Positions 50,754 through 60,330 of a stretch of DNA of 64,000 nt are shown in pieces; position 1 is the first letter of the stretch; every line of letters begins with the position of its first letter. The stretch lies in assembly GCA_050184415.1 (NCBI GenBank), contig JBFXAJ010000019.1, positions 3,505 to 67,504 on the forward strand. The letters are read 5' to 3'. The position numbers and the translations under genes are program-made. Source of the DNA: JADLGL01 sp050184415 (GTDB lineage Bacteria; Pseudomonadota; Alphaproteobacteria; Rhizobiales; Kaistiaceae). The notes under the pieces were generated by a model. The model was not told where the DNA came from. It saw only the letters and a program-made list of their open reading frames with translations, and did not search any database.

Positions 50754-52328
50754 ATGAACACCCATGTTTCGGTCGAGGCCTCGACCTTCGATGACGCTGC
50801 GCGTCCAAACCCCGGGGCCTCGACGCCGACCAAAAGCCCGGCCCGGAAGCGGCGGTCGCGCCGCCTGCGCCGTCGCCTCCTCCTTCTGATCGTCCTGATC
50901 GCCGCCGCGGCCGGCGGCTACTACGCCTACACGACCTATTTCGCCCCGGCCGAGACCGCGGCTGTGACCTATGTTACGAGCGCCGTCGCCGTCGGCGACA
51001 TCGAGGACGCCGTCGCGGCGGTCGGAACCCTTGCGGCCTCGGAAAGCCGCATCGTCGAGACCACCGTCGGGGCGCGCATCGCGACCCTCGCCTTCGACGT
51101 GGGCGAGGTCGTCGCGGAGGGCGACATCATCGCCACGATGGAGGCCGCCCCCTTCGAGGCCGATCTCACGGTCGCGGAGGCGCAGCTTGCGAACCTCGAG
51201 GCCCAGCTTGCCGACCGCGAGGCCCAGCTCGACTTGGCGCAACAGGACCTCACCCGCCAGGAAGGGCTCTTTGCCGCCAATGCCGTTGCCGAGACTGCCG
51301 TGCAGAACGCCCGGGTCGGCGTCATCTCCGCCACCGCCGCGCTGGAATCCTCCCGCGCGCAGCTCGCCCAGCAGGAGCAGGTGGTCGCGACGGCCGAGGA
51401 AGACCTCGCCGCGACGACGATCCGCGCTCCGATCTCGGGCACCGTCGTCGATCTCCCGGTCCAGATCGGGCAGACGGTCGATCCCGGGACGGCCCTCCTG
51501 ACGCTGGCCGGCCTCTCGACGATGACCGTCACCGCCCAGGTGTCGGAAGCGGATGTCGGCCGGCTGTTCCAGGGGATGGAGGCCTATTTCACGACGCTCG
51601 GCGGGTCGGAGGAGCGCTGGACCGGAACATTGCGACAGATCCTGCCAACCCCGACGGTTGAGAACAACGTCGTCCTCTACAGCCTGATCTTCGACGTCGC
51701 GAACCCGACGGGAACGCTGATGATCGGGATGTCGGCCGAGGCGTTCTTCGTCGTCTCCGGCGCCGAGGACGTGCTGACGATCCCGATCGCCGCGCTGCGC
51801 CCCGCGCCCAGGATCATGGCACCGGCGGCAGGCGCTCCGGCGGCCGATGCCGGAGGCGAAGAGGCGGTTGCGGCACCGGCCGAAGGCGCCAACGTCATCG
51901 CTGGCGGACCCGCCGCGGGCGCGCAAGGCCAGGCACCTGGAGCCTTTACCGGCCGGCCGCCCGAGGGCGTCACGCCCGAGATGATCCAGCAGCGGATGGC
52001 CCAGGGCGGGGCGGCGCCCGGCGCGGGCGGCGGTGACGGCGTGAGGCGGCTCGCACCGGCGCCCGCGGCCGAAGGAGCGACGACCACCTATAGCGTCCGC
52101 GTCCTCCACGAGGACGGCACCGTGGAGGATCGCCTCGTCGAGATCGGCGTCCAGGACCGGGTCAATGCCGAGGTCGTCTCCGGACTTGCCGCCGGCGAGG
52201 CGGTGATCACGGCGACCGCGCGCCCCGGCGCCACGAACGCGGCCCCACAGGCGGGCGCCGGGCCGGGCAACGCGCAGTTCATCGGCGGCCCCGGGGGCGG
52301 GGGCGCCGTGATGATGCGGTCCTTCTGA
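50754..52328 (+). CDS. MacA/HlyD-type periplasmic adaptor of an efflux pump
   Basis: Membrane-fusion protein of 524 residues that links the inner-membrane pump to the outer-membrane channel. An N-terminal basic stretch and helix (about residues 38-58) anchor it. 'VGDIEDAVAAVGTLAASES' starts the barrel, 'VGARIATLAFDVGEVVAEGDIIATME' (split) is the lipoyl half, and a coiled coil follows (about residues 140-220, repeated AQL patterns), then 'TIRAPISGTVVD'. Residues ~355-440 are an unusual Ala/Gly/Pro-rich insertion before the last domain, and the tail is Gly-rich. The stop overlaps the next start (TGATG). Confidence 0.88.
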   Translation: MNTHVSVEASTFDDAARPNPGASTPTKSPARKRRSRRLRRRLLLLIVLIAAAAGGYYAYTTYFAPAETAAVTYVTSAVAVGDIEDAVAAVGTLAASESRIVETTVGARIATLAFDVGEVVAEGDIIATMEAAPFEADLTVAEAQLANLEAQLADREAQLDLAQQDLTRQEGLFAANAVAETAVQNARVGVISATAALESSRAQLAQQEQVVATAEEDLAATTIRAPISGTVVDLPVQIGQTVDPGTALLTLAGLSTMTVTAQVSEADVGRLFQGMEAYFTTLGGSEERWTGTLRQILPTPTVENNVVLYSLIFDVANPTGTLMIGMSAEAFFVVSGAEDVLTIPIAALRPAPRIMAPAAGAPAADAGGEEAVAAPAEGANVIAGGPAAGAQGQAPGAFTGRPPEGVTPEMIQQRMAQGGAAPGAGGGDGVRRLAPAPAAEGATTTYSVRVLHEDGTVEDRLVEIGVQDRVNAEVVSGLAAGEAVITATARPGATNAAPQAGAGPGNAQFIGGPGGGGAVMMRSF

Positions 52329-54292
52329 TGAACGTCCTCGCCAACCCAGCCGTAGACGCGCGGCGGCTCGCGGTGTCGCTCCGCGGCATCGGCAAGACCT
52401 ACGTCAATGGCGACCTCGCCACCGAGGTCCTGCGCGACGTCGCGCTCGACATCGGCGCGGGGGAGATGGTCGCCATCATCGGCCAGTCCGGCTCGGGCAA
52501 GTCGACGCTGATGAACATCATCGGCTGCCTCGATCAGCCGACGGTCGGCGACTACCGCCTCAACGGCGTCGAGGTCGCCAGCCTCTCGTCCGACGAATTG
52601 GCGCATCTTCGCCGCGACACCTTCGGCTTCGTCTTCCAGAGCTACAACCTCATCCCGACGCTGACGGCGGCCGAGAATGTCGAGCTGCCGGCGACCTATG
52701 GCGGCCTCCCGAGGGACGAGCGGCGCGAACGGGCGGAGCAGCTCCTGACCCAGCTCGGCCTCGGCGAGCGCATGGAGCACCGCCCGTCGCAGCTCTCCGG
52801 CGGCCAGCAGCAGCGCGTCTCGATCGCCCGTGCACTCATGAATGGCGGCGGCATCATCCTCGCCGACGAGCCGACCGGCGCCCTCGACCGGCGGAGCGGC
52901 GAGGAGGTGCTCGGCATCCTCGAGGGCATGCGCGATGCCGGCCACACCGTCATCATCATCACCCACGACCGCAACGTTGCCGAACATGCCGACCGCATCG
53001 TCGAGATCTCGGACGGCCGCATCGTGGGCGAGAGCGCGGGCCGGCGCCGCGCCCCGCCCGCCGAGCGCGTAGCTTCGACGGCCGGCCGCGGCCGCATCGG
53101 CGGCATCGGCGAGGCGGTGAAGATGGGCTGGCGCGCCCTCATCGCGAAGCCGATGCGGACCGTCCTGACCCTCCTCGGCATCGTCATCGGCGTCGCGGCG
53201 GTGATCGTGATGATGGCGATTGGCGCGGGCTCGAGTCAGGACATCCTCGACCGCATTTCGGGGCTGGGTTCCAACCAGCTCACGATTTCCGCCGGTGTGG
53301 CCGGCGGAACGCGGCTCCAGAACAGCGGCGCGGCGCTGTCGACCGAGGACGCGGAGGCGCTCGCCGCGCTTCCCAATGTCCAGGCCGTGGTGCCGGTCAA
53401 CTCGGGCAACCTCACGCTGCGCGCGGGCGGGGCCAACGTCCAGACCAGCGCGACCGCCACCTGGCCCAACTATGCCGAGGCGCTCGGCTGGGACGTCGCG
53501 CTCGGGACGTTCATCACCGATGCCGACGAGGCGGACTACGCGACCGTCGCCGTACTCGGGCAGACCGTGGCCGAAACGCTGTTTCCGGGGAATCTGAATC
53601 CCGTCGGCGAGTGGTTCATTGCCGGCCGCTTCCCGTTCCAGGTTGTGGGCGTGATGAGCGAACGCGGGACGTCGGGCATCGGCGGCGGCGACCCCGACAA
53701 CGTGATCATCGTTCCGCTCTCGACCGGGAGCCTCCGTTTCCTCGGCACGCGGTCGGTCCGCCAGATCACCGTCGTGGTGGAGGACGAGACGCTGATCGAC
53801 CGGACCGAAGCGCTGGTCTCGGCCGTGCTCGCCGAGCGCCACGGCGTCGTCGACTTCACGATCCGCAACAACGCCTCCTTGCTGGAGACCGTCACCGAGA
53901 CCCAGAGCACCTTCACGCTCCTCCTCGGCTCGGTCGCCGCGATCTCGCTCCTCGTCGGCGGCATCGGCATCATGAACATCATGCTGGTCAACGTGACCGA
54001 GCGGACCCGCGAGATCGGGATCCGGATGGCGACCGGCGCCCGGATGCGGGACATCGTCCGCCAGTTCAACACCGAAGCCGTCGTCGTCTCAGCCGTCGGC
54101 GGCTTCATCGGGGCGGCAATCGGGCTCGCGGTCGCGTTCCTGTTGTCCCGGTTCGGCGTTGCGATCGTCTTCAGCGCCCAGCCGGTGTTGCTCGCCTTTG
54201 GCTGTGCTTTCCTGACCGGCCTTCTGTTCGGCTACCTGCCGGCGCGGAAGGCGGCCCGGCTCGATCCCGCCGCGGCGCTCGCCGCGGTGTGA
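52328..54292 (+). CDS. MacB-type ABC efflux transporter (ATPase-permease fusion)
   Basis: A 654-residue fusion. The N-terminal ABC domain has Walker A GQSGSGKS (about residues 56-63), signature LSGGQQQRVSIARAL, Walker B 'IILADEPTGALD' and switch 'IIITHDRN'. A linker leads to helix 1 ('TVLTLLGIVIGVAAVIVMMAIG', split near 280), a periplasmic MacB domain (about 300-530) and three C-terminal FtsX-type helices. MacB pumps move macrolides, peptides or lipids from the periplasm through a TolC channel without crossing the inner membrane. The substrate is not known here. Confidence 0.92.
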   Translation: MNVLANPAVDARRLAVSLRGIGKTYVNGDLATEVLRDVALDIGAGEMVAIIGQSGSGKSTLMNIIGCLDQPTVGDYRLNGVEVASLSSDELAHLRRDTFGFVFQSYNLIPTLTAAENVELPATYGGLPRDERRERAEQLLTQLGLGERMEHRPSQLSGGQQQRVSIARALMNGGGIILADEPTGALDRRSGEEVLGILEGMRDAGHTVIIITHDRNVAEHADRIVEISDGRIVGESAGRRRAPPAERVASTAGRGRIGGIGEAVKMGWRALIAKPMRTVLTLLGIVIGVAAVIVMMAIGAGSSQDILDRISGLGSNQLTISAGVAGGTRLQNSGAALSTEDAEALAALPNVQAVVPVNSGNLTLRAGGANVQTSATATWPNYAEALGWDVALGTFITDADEADYATVAVLGQTVAETLFPGNLNPVGEWFIAGRFPFQVVGVMSERGTSGIGGGDPDNVIIVPLSTGSLRFLGTRSVRQITVVVEDETLIDRTEALVSAVLAERHGVVDFTIRNNASLLETVTETQSTFTLLLGSVAAISLLVGGIGIMNIMLVNVTERTREIGIRMATGARMRDIVRQFNTEAVVVSAVGGFIGAAIGLAVAFLLSRFGVAIVFSAQPVLLAFGCAFLTGLLFGYLPARKAARLDPAAALAAV

Positions 54293-54335
54293 TTGCCCGT
54301 CATGTCCCTCCCGTCTGTTCTGCGTAGGTGAGACC

Positions 54336-55730
54336 ATGCCCGCCCTTCGCGTCGCGCTATCCCTGAGCGCCCTGTCCCTTCTCCTCGGTGCCTGCGCGAC
54401 TGGAATCATCGGCCCGGACTTCGTCGCCCCGGCCGCGCCGGACGTCGCCAGCTACACGGCCGAGCCATTGCCGGCCCGCACCGCTTCCGCCAATGCGGCG
54501 GGTGCCGAGGCGCAGACCTTCCAGGTCGGCGCCAACGTCCCCGACCGCTGGTGGACCCTGTTCCGGTCGGACACGCTGAACCGCCTGGTCGACGAGGCCC
54601 TTGCCGCCAACCCATCGCTCGCCGCGGCGCAGTCGACGCTGATCGCCGCGCAGGAGAACCAGGCGGCGACGAACCGCGCGTTGCTGCCGTCGGTGAACCT
54701 TCCGAACGTGCAGGCCGGCGCCTCGAACGACAACCCGTTCACCGTCGTGGCGGGGGACCTCACGGTGACCTATGCGGTTGACGTCTGCTGCGGGGCCGCC
54801 CGGACCCGTGAGAGCCACGAGGCGCAGCTTGCCCGTCAGGTGGCCGCGCTCCAGGCGTCCTATTTGACGCTGACGGCGAATGTGGTGAACGCCGTGATCG
54901 ACCTTGCGCTCCTCCAGGAGCGGCTCAACGCGACCCGCGCGGTGCTCGGCCTGCAGCGCGAGCTCCTCGCGATCTCCGAGCAGCGGCTGGCCTTGGGGGA
55001 CATCGCCGGCGCCGACGTCGCCCAGCAGCAGTCGCAGGTCGTGAACTCGGAAGCCCAGCTCGTCTCGCTCGAGCGCCAGGTGGCGCAGCAGACCAACCAG
55101 CTCGGCCTCTATCTCGGCCGTTATCCCAGCGAGATGGAACGGGTGTCGATCGACCTCAACGACCTCCGCCTGCCGACCGACATCCCGGTCAGCCTGCCAT
55201 CGCAGCTCGTGGCGCAGCGTCCCGACATCGTCCAGGCGACGTACAGCCTTCACGCCGCGACGGCCAATGTCGGCGCCTCGATCGCGAACCTCCTGCCGCA
55301 GGTCTCGATCAGCGGCAGCTTCACGCCGGCGGGCCTTGCCTGGAATGTCGCGGCCTCGATTGCCCAGGCGGCCATCAACGGCGGCGCCAATCTGCGCCGC
55401 ACGGCGGCGGCCGAGGCCTCGCTCGATGCAGCCGCCTCGACCTATGAGGCGACCGTGCTGGCGGCGTTCGTCGACGTCGCCGACAGCCTCAACGCCATTA
55501 CCTATGATGCGCGGCTGATGGCGCTCCAGGTCGAGGCCGAGTCCGCAAGCCGGCGCAGTCTCGACCTGACGAGGCAGCAATACGAACTCGGCACCGCCGC
55601 GTATTCGGAAGTGCTGTCGGCAGAGCAGTCGCACCGCAGCGCCGTGACCGAGCTCCTGTCATCCCGCGCCGATCGGCTCCGGGATACCGTTGCGCTTTAC
55701 GTTGCGCTCGGTGGCGGGTGGAATGGGTAG
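54336..55730 (+). CDS. Outer-membrane efflux lipoprotein (NodT/TolC family)
   Basis: A 464-residue outer-membrane factor. The N-terminus is a lipoprotein signal with lipobox LLGAC (Cys about residue 20). Two OEP repeats follow, with 'RWWTLFRSDTLNRLVDEALAANPSL' (split near 70) and 'DIPVSLPSQLVAQRPDIVQA' near residue 290, both standard in NodT-type proteins. It supplies the exit duct for the MacAB-like pump. It is the third gene of the operon, 43 bp after the macB-like gene. Confidence 0.92.
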   Translation: MPALRVALSLSALSLLLGACATGIIGPDFVAPAAPDVASYTAEPLPARTASANAAGAEAQTFQVGANVPDRWWTLFRSDTLNRLVDEALAANPSLAAAQSTLIAAQENQAATNRALLPSVNLPNVQAGASNDNPFTVVAGDLTVTYAVDVCCGAARTRESHEAQLARQVAALQASYLTLTANVVNAVIDLALLQERLNATRAVLGLQRELLAISEQRLALGDIAGADVAQQQSQVVNSEAQLVSLERQVAQQTNQLGLYLGRYPSEMERVSIDLNDLRLPTDIPVSLPSQLVAQRPDIVQATYSLHAATANVGASIANLLPQVSISGSFTPAGLAWNVAASIAQAAINGGANLRRTAAAEASLDAAASTYEATVLAAFVDVADSLNAITYDARLMALQVEAESASRRSLDLTRQQYELGTAAYSEVLSAEQSHRSAVTELLSSRADRLRDTVALYVALGGGWNG

Positions 55731-55784
55731 GAATAGCGAATAGCAGGATGCCCCGTCGCCCAGCTACTCACTATTGGCTACTCA
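55731..55784. repeat. Short AT-rich repeats in a convergent spacer
   Basis: GAATAGCGAATAG at 55731-55743 is followed by two direct copies of CTACTCACTATT (from about 55764), the last continuing into CGC. The copies are partly the inverse of the first block (GAATAG/CTATTC). It lies between convergent genes and may serve as a bidirectional terminator. Confidence 0.45.
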
Positions 55785-57020
55785 CTATTCGCGTCCTTCC
55801 CGGTCGATCGCGAAATCCGCGAACCAGTCCCGCTCCTCGCCTGCGATGATCGCCCGCAGGATCCGCGATGCCATGAAGGAGAACGTGATCCCGTTGCCGG
55901 AGTAGCCGAAGGCGGCGAGGAGACGCGGGGCGCCCGGTACGCGGCCGATCAGCGGCAGGCCGTCGGCCGTGGTGCCGAAGGCCGCGGACCATGCGCCGGC
56001 GACACGATAGTCGGCGCCGGGCCACAGCGCCGCCATCTTGGCCGCCAGCGTCGCCGCCTTGGCCGACGTCAGCGCCTCACGCGCATCCGCCGACGGCATC
56101 GTCTCGTCCTCGCCGCCGACCAGGATGCGGCCGTCCGGCGTCGTCCGCGCATAGAGGTAGGGATCGTCGTGCTCCCAGAGCAGCGTTCGTTGCGGCCACA
56201 ATGCATCGGGCCGCTGCGGCGGCGTCGCGATGCACCAGCTCGCGCGGACCTCGTGGAGCGGGGACTTCAGGAAATCGGGCATGTCGTAGCCGGTGGCGAT
56301 GACGACGTGCCCGGCCTCGACAAGTCTCCCGTCGGCGAGTTCCAGCGTCGCAGCGCGGCTGTCCGAGTGGTACGCCACCACCGTGCCGTCGATGAGGTCC
56401 GCACCCCGTCCCAGAGCCAGCCGAAGGAGCGCGGCCGTAAGGGCAACCGGATCCGCCTCGGCGCCGTCCGCCGACAGGATGGCCTCGGCGCGCCGCATGG
56501 CGAATGCGGCCGCGAGCGCATCGGCGTCGAGATGCGTCCCGGGAAGGCCGGCGGCCTCGCGGGCGCGGTGCTCCTCGAGCAGCGCCCCAGCTTCTCCCGT
56601 CGCGGGCGCAAGATACAACGACGTCCGCGGCGCCCAGTTGCAGCCGATGCCGACCCCTGCGACCAGATCGCGAAGGCCGAGCATGGCGGCATGGCTCCTG
56701 AGGTAGCATCGTGCCGCCCGCTCCGGGCCGTAGCGATCGGAAAGGTCGAGGAGCGTTGCGTCGAGCTCCCAGAGGAGGAGCGCGGTGCTCGCCGCCGTGC
56801 TCCCGAAGGCCGGCCGGTCGCGCTCCACGATCGCGACGCGAAGGCCGGCCGCGGTCATCGCCTCCGCGGCCATGGCGCCGCTCACGCCGGCGCCGACGAT
56901 CGCGACGTCGGTGCGCATGCTGCCGGCCAGCCCGCGCTTGGGCAGCGGCGGATCGGGTTCCGGCCATGGCGGCTGCCCCGCCCGGAGCTCCTCCTGCGCT
57001 TCGATCTCGCCGTGCTTCAC
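55785..57020 (-). CDS. FAD-dependent oxidoreductase (DAO family)
   Basis: Flavoenzyme of 411 residues. The FAD-binding GxGxxG is in 'VAIVGAGVSGAMAAEAM' (about residues 39-55) with the acidic end 'VAIVERDRPAFGSTAAST'. A second nucleotide-contact strand is 'HVVIATGYDMP'. The C-terminal part has 'ILVGGEDETMP' and 'GLPLIGRVPG...FGYSGNGITFSFMASRIL', typical of D-amino acid/glycine-oxidase-like dehydrogenases. It probably oxidises an amine or amino acid. The substrate is unknown. It is monocistronic, with a 188-bp spacer to the divergent next gene. Confidence 0.86.
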   Translation of the reverse strand: MKHGEIEAQEELRAGQPPWPEPDPPLPKRGLAGSMRTDVAIVGAGVSGAMAAEAMTAAGLRVAIVERDRPAFGSTAASTALLLWELDATLLDLSDRYGPERAARCYLRSHAAMLGLRDLVAGVGIGCNWAPRTSLYLAPATGEAGALLEEHRAREAAGLPGTHLDADALAAAFAMRRAEAILSADGAEADPVALTAALLRLALGRGADLIDGTVVAYHSDSRAATLELADGRLVEAGHVVIATGYDMPDFLKSPLHEVRASWCIATPPQRPDALWPQRTLLWEHDDPYLYARTTPDGRILVGGEDETMPSADAREALTSAKAATLAAKMAALWPGADYRVAGAWSAAFGTTADGLPLIGRVPGAPRLLAAFGYSGNGITFSFMASRILRAIIAGEERDWFADFAIDREGRE

Positions 57021-57208
57021 GGTGATCCTCGACTTGGCCGATCGGCGGCGGCTGGCGCCCCGACCGAGCTAACGCCGCGTGGGGCCGTCCGGCCCCGGAA
57101 GATTCGACGTGAAAGGGAACCTCCCCCGCGCTAGCATGCGTCCGACGGGACGGCCGGCGCCGAGGGAGGAACCTGGCGACGGCGCATCTCCGGCAGCGAG
57201 GTCATTCG

Positions 57209-57616
57209 ATGCTCTTGCCGTTCAACGCCGTCGTCGCGATCGCCGACGGCCACAATCTCAGCCTGTTCCGGAACGCCGGCAGGGCGCCCGAGATCGCGCT
57301 CGAGCCGATGGACGGACCGGCCACCCTGGTCGGCGAAGCCGGCTCCGGCGGCCGCCATCACTCGAGCTCGGCCAATCCCGATGCCGAGCGGCTCGAAGAA
57401 GACGACTTCGCCGCCGCGACGGCGGACTGGCTCAACAGCCAGGTCCTGTGCGGCAAGATCGACGCCCTCTTCATCATCGCCACGCCCCGGACGCTCGGCG
57501 AACTCCGCCTGCGGTATCACCCCGAGCTGCGGTTCAGGCTGATCGGGGAGGAGGCGAAGGAGATGATCGGGCATCCCAAGGCGGAGGTCGAGGCGATGTT
57601 GCGGAGCGTGAGGTAG
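57209..57616 (+). CDS. Host-attachment protein family (baeRF-like)
   Basis: A 135-residue protein of the 'protein required for attachment to host cells' family. 'VVAIADGHNLSLFRNAG' at the start, 'DFAAATADWLNSQVLCGKIDALFIIATPRTLGELR' (split around 75) and the end 'EEAKEMIGHPKAEVEAMLR' are landmarks. The fold is related to the central domain of peptide-release factor eRF1. The name comes from an Agrobacterium phenotype, and the biochemical role is unproven. It is convergent with the following small gene (23 bp). Confidence 0.87.
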   Translation: MLLPFNAVVAIADGHNLSLFRNAGRAPEIALEPMDGPATLVGEAGSGGRHHSSSANPDAERLEEDDFAAATADWLNSQVLCGKIDALFIIATPRTLGELRLRYHPELRFRLIGEEAKEMIGHPKAEVEAMLRSVR

Positions 57617-57639
57617 ACACGACCGCAAGCTCACCGAAC

Positions 57640-58005
57640 CTAGCAGGCAATCGGTCCGCCGGTGAGGTTGGCGGTCACCTTCCAGATGTCCAGCAGCGGG
57701 CCGTTCCAAACGTTTGGAGCCACGCCCGACAAGACGACCTTCAATGCTTCGAGCTTGGCATTCTTCTCCAAAGGAGGGAATTCCGATCCGTCGTCGGTCT
57801 CCCAGATCGTTGCATTTGCCTCTAAGGCGGCTCTTATCTGCTGCTGGAACACATCCAATGTATCGCCGGCGTTCGCTTTCTCCGTTACACTCTTGCGGAA
57901 AGCTTCACCAGCAAGTGTTTGATCGACCAATGCTTTGACAAGCTTGATGGTAATATCGGGCAAGTTTGCGGCTCCCTCTCCCTGCCGAGATGCTGCGGCA
58001 GACAT
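57640..58005 (-). CDS. Small hypothetical protein ending in Gly-Gly-Pro-Ile-Ala-Cys
   Basis: A 121-residue protein that I do not recognise. No membrane segment or clear signal peptide is visible. The first ~85 residues are mostly helical and charged (ITIKLVKALVDQTLAGEAF, 'LDVFQQQIRAALEANATIW'), followed by 'NVWNGPLLDIWKVTANLTG' and a final GPIAC. The only Cys is the last residue. It is divergent from the metallopeptidase operon with 117 bp between the starts. Codon use is less GC-rich than neighbours. A C-terminal lone Cys beside an HFCD-type flavoprotein is suggestive, see findings. Confidence 0.6.
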   Translation of the reverse strand: MSAAASRQGEGAANLPDITIKLVKALVDQTLAGEAFRKSVTEKANAGDTLDVFQQQIRAALEANATIWETDDGSEFPPLEKNAKLEALKVVLSGVAPNVWNGPLLDIWKVTANLTGGPIAC

Positions 58006-58122
58006 TCGACCTAATTCTTACGGCCACTTGTCGGTCTTCAAAGTGCCGTGCAGCACTTCACACGCGCTCTTCGTGAGTTAATGCGCCCGCAAAGCTACGG
58101 GTTTGGAAAGAGGTCGGCAAGC

Positions 58123-60330
58123 ATGTCGCGCTTCGTCAGCAGTCTGATCATTGTCCTGCTGCTTTCAATCACGTCGACTGCTGCCCAATCCCAGATCCCC
58201 CCGCCCTTGCCCATTGTGGATGAAAGCCGCTTGCTCCCTGACGGAGGTCCTTTTCCAGGGCTGTTTCTTCGAGATCAGCTGGCGGCCTTCGATTCCATCT
58301 CGAGAAAGGTCGACGACGCCGTTATCGAGTGGAATCCGGCGACCGGCACGGCAGCAAGGGTGGTGAGCCCGAGGGGCTTTTTGAGCGGCCCTACGGAGTT
58401 GGGGCCGGCGGCAATCGTGCGACGGTTCCTTGCGGCCCACGCGAACCTGTTTCAGCTTGTCCCGGAGGATTTTCCAAGCATCAACGTCGTCGAGATATCG
58501 AGGACAAAGGGCGGCGCACCGGGACAGGGCGCGATTCACGTTGTCCTCGGTCAGCAGTGGAATGGACTGCAGGTCTTTCCGGCGTCGGTGGTGGCGACGA
58601 TGGACGTCCGAGGGCGCCTCGTGTGCTTTTGCGGAACGCTCCTACCGCGTGTCGCCGACGTGTTAGGGCCGGCAGAGCCGGCGGTTTCGGTTGAAGAGGC
58701 CCTCGAAGCGGCAGCTCGGACGCTCGGCGCGCCTGCCGGCCTTGAGGGTGTGACGGCACTGACCGACCCCATCGGGCCGGAGCGGCGACAGGTCTTCAGC
58801 GGCGGTACGACGTTTCAGTCGGACGTCAGGGTGCGGCTGATGTACTTCATCTCCGGACCCCGTGACGGGGTCCAGTATGCCTCGCTCGTTTGGGAAGTGC
58901 TCGCGGCGCCGATTGGCTCGCCCTATCGTTACCGTACTCTGGTCGAAGCCGACAGGGTCGGCATCGTGCCTCGCGTGCCATATCGGGTTCCAACGACCGC
59001 TCTCGCGGCATCGGAATTGACCGCCTACTTTCTGAAGGACTCGGCGGGCGAGACAACGCCGCAGCTGAGCCCGCTACCGGGTGTTCCGAACTGGGGGGCC
59101 AACAGCCCTGTCCACCCGATCGTCATCGACGGACAGGACTCGTGGGTGATCGCCGGCGGAGCTACGACGGCCGGCAACAATGCGCGAGCCTTCGACGACG
59201 CGAACGGGGACGCTGTTCCCAGCCCGACAGAGTTGGGCCAGGGTGTCCTGGTCGACAATGGTGGAAGTCAGACTGCTGCCTTTCATGCCACAGTTGATTT
59301 CTCGACCAGTCCGAAGACGCCTCAAAATGTCATGGCAGCTTTGTTCCACTTATTCGCCACAACAAATTGGTGGCATGATCGAATGGAGGCGCTCGGATTT
59401 ACAGAGGCGGCCGGCAACTTTCAGGAGGTTAACTATTCAGGACAGGGCCAAGGTGGCGATCCGGTCTACGCGCGCCTGCTGCATTATGGAATACAAGACT
59501 ACGCTTTCTTTCACGTAGAACTTGATGGTAATTGTTGTCCTAGAATGGATTTGGCCATATATATCGATGGCATCCGTGAGATAGAGGCCGCTCTCGACGC
59601 CACTGTAATCATTCATGAGCTTACGCATGGTTTGACTTATAGTCTAGTCGGAGGACCATCGGTTCCGGGGCTGGATCAAGGTCCCGTTTCTACAGGACTT
59701 TGGGAGGGTTACAGTGATGTTTTTGCTGCCCTACTTTTAAGCTTGCCGATTTCCTCCGCGGATGAAAGCGGGGAGGCAAATTTCGTTGTTGGAGCCTATG
59801 CCAACTCAATACTTGAAGGCATAAACGGGTACTCCAGCAACCAGTTTGGCTTCCGGAGATTCCCGTACAGTACCAACCTCTGCAACAATCCGTTGACTAT
59901 AGAAAACTTCCTTGATGAGTTTCCGAAGGCAGCTCTCGGTAATTGTTTAGCAGATGCGCCTCAGAATCCATTCTACGGCAATTCGATGATCTACAAGATT
60001 GGCGAATTCTGGACCTCGTTGCTTTGGGATGTTCGCAGCCGGCTGCTCGCCAAGCACGGGTTCGTCGGCAACGAAATGTTGTTGCGCCTTATCATGACAA
60101 GCCTGCGTTGCCTGAAGCCCCAGCCGACAATGGAGGAGGCACGGGACGCCATCCTTCTTGCCGACCGATTGCTCTTCAACGAACAAAATCGGTGCGAACT
60201 CTGGGCGGGTTTCAGTCGCCGCGGGCTCGGTCCGACCGCGAGCGGGGCAGGGACTGGCGTGCATGTCGCAGACTATGCGCCGCCATCCGACTGCTCTCAA
60301 CCGGCGCGAAAGGGCCTGTTTCCGGCATGA
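58123..60330 (+). CDS. Secreted M36 (fungalysin-type) metallopeptidase
   Basis: A 735-residue exported peptidase. ATG 58123 is chosen because it opens a signal peptide (MSRFVSSLIIVLLLSITS to AQSQ) and follows AAGAGG. An open frame extends to 58048. A propeptide of about 300 residues precedes the catalytic part. The zinc motif is His498-Glu499-x-x-His502 (IIHELTHG), and the third ligand is Glu528 in 'LWEGYSD', the order expected of M36. Cys pairs occur at 168/170 and 471/472. The middle third is much poorer in GC than either end. The stop overlaps the next start (ATGA). Confidence 0.88.
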   Translation: MSRFVSSLIIVLLLSITSTAAQSQIPPPLPIVDESRLLPDGGPFPGLFLRDQLAAFDSISRKVDDAVIEWNPATGTAARVVSPRGFLSGPTELGPAAIVRRFLAAHANLFQLVPEDFPSINVVEISRTKGGAPGQGAIHVVLGQQWNGLQVFPASVVATMDVRGRLVCFCGTLLPRVADVLGPAEPAVSVEEALEAAARTLGAPAGLEGVTALTDPIGPERRQVFSGGTTFQSDVRVRLMYFISGPRDGVQYASLVWEVLAAPIGSPYRYRTLVEADRVGIVPRVPYRVPTTALAASELTAYFLKDSAGETTPQLSPLPGVPNWGANSPVHPIVIDGQDSWVIAGGATTAGNNARAFDDANGDAVPSPTELGQGVLVDNGGSQTAAFHATVDFSTSPKTPQNVMAALFHLFATTNWWHDRMEALGFTEAAGNFQEVNYSGQGQGGDPVYARLLHYGIQDYAFFHVELDGNCCPRMDLAIYIDGIREIEAALDATVIIHELTHGLTYSLVGGPSVPGLDQGPVSTGLWEGYSDVFAALLLSLPISSADESGEANFVVGAYANSILEGINGYSSNQFGFRRFPYSTNLCNNPLTIENFLDEFPKAALGNCLADAPQNPFYGNSMIYKIGEFWTSLLWDVRSRLLAKHGFVGNEMLLRLIMTSLRCLKPQPTMEEARDAILLADRLLFNEQNRCELWAGFSRRGLGPTASGAGTGVHVADYAPPSDCSQPARKGLFPA

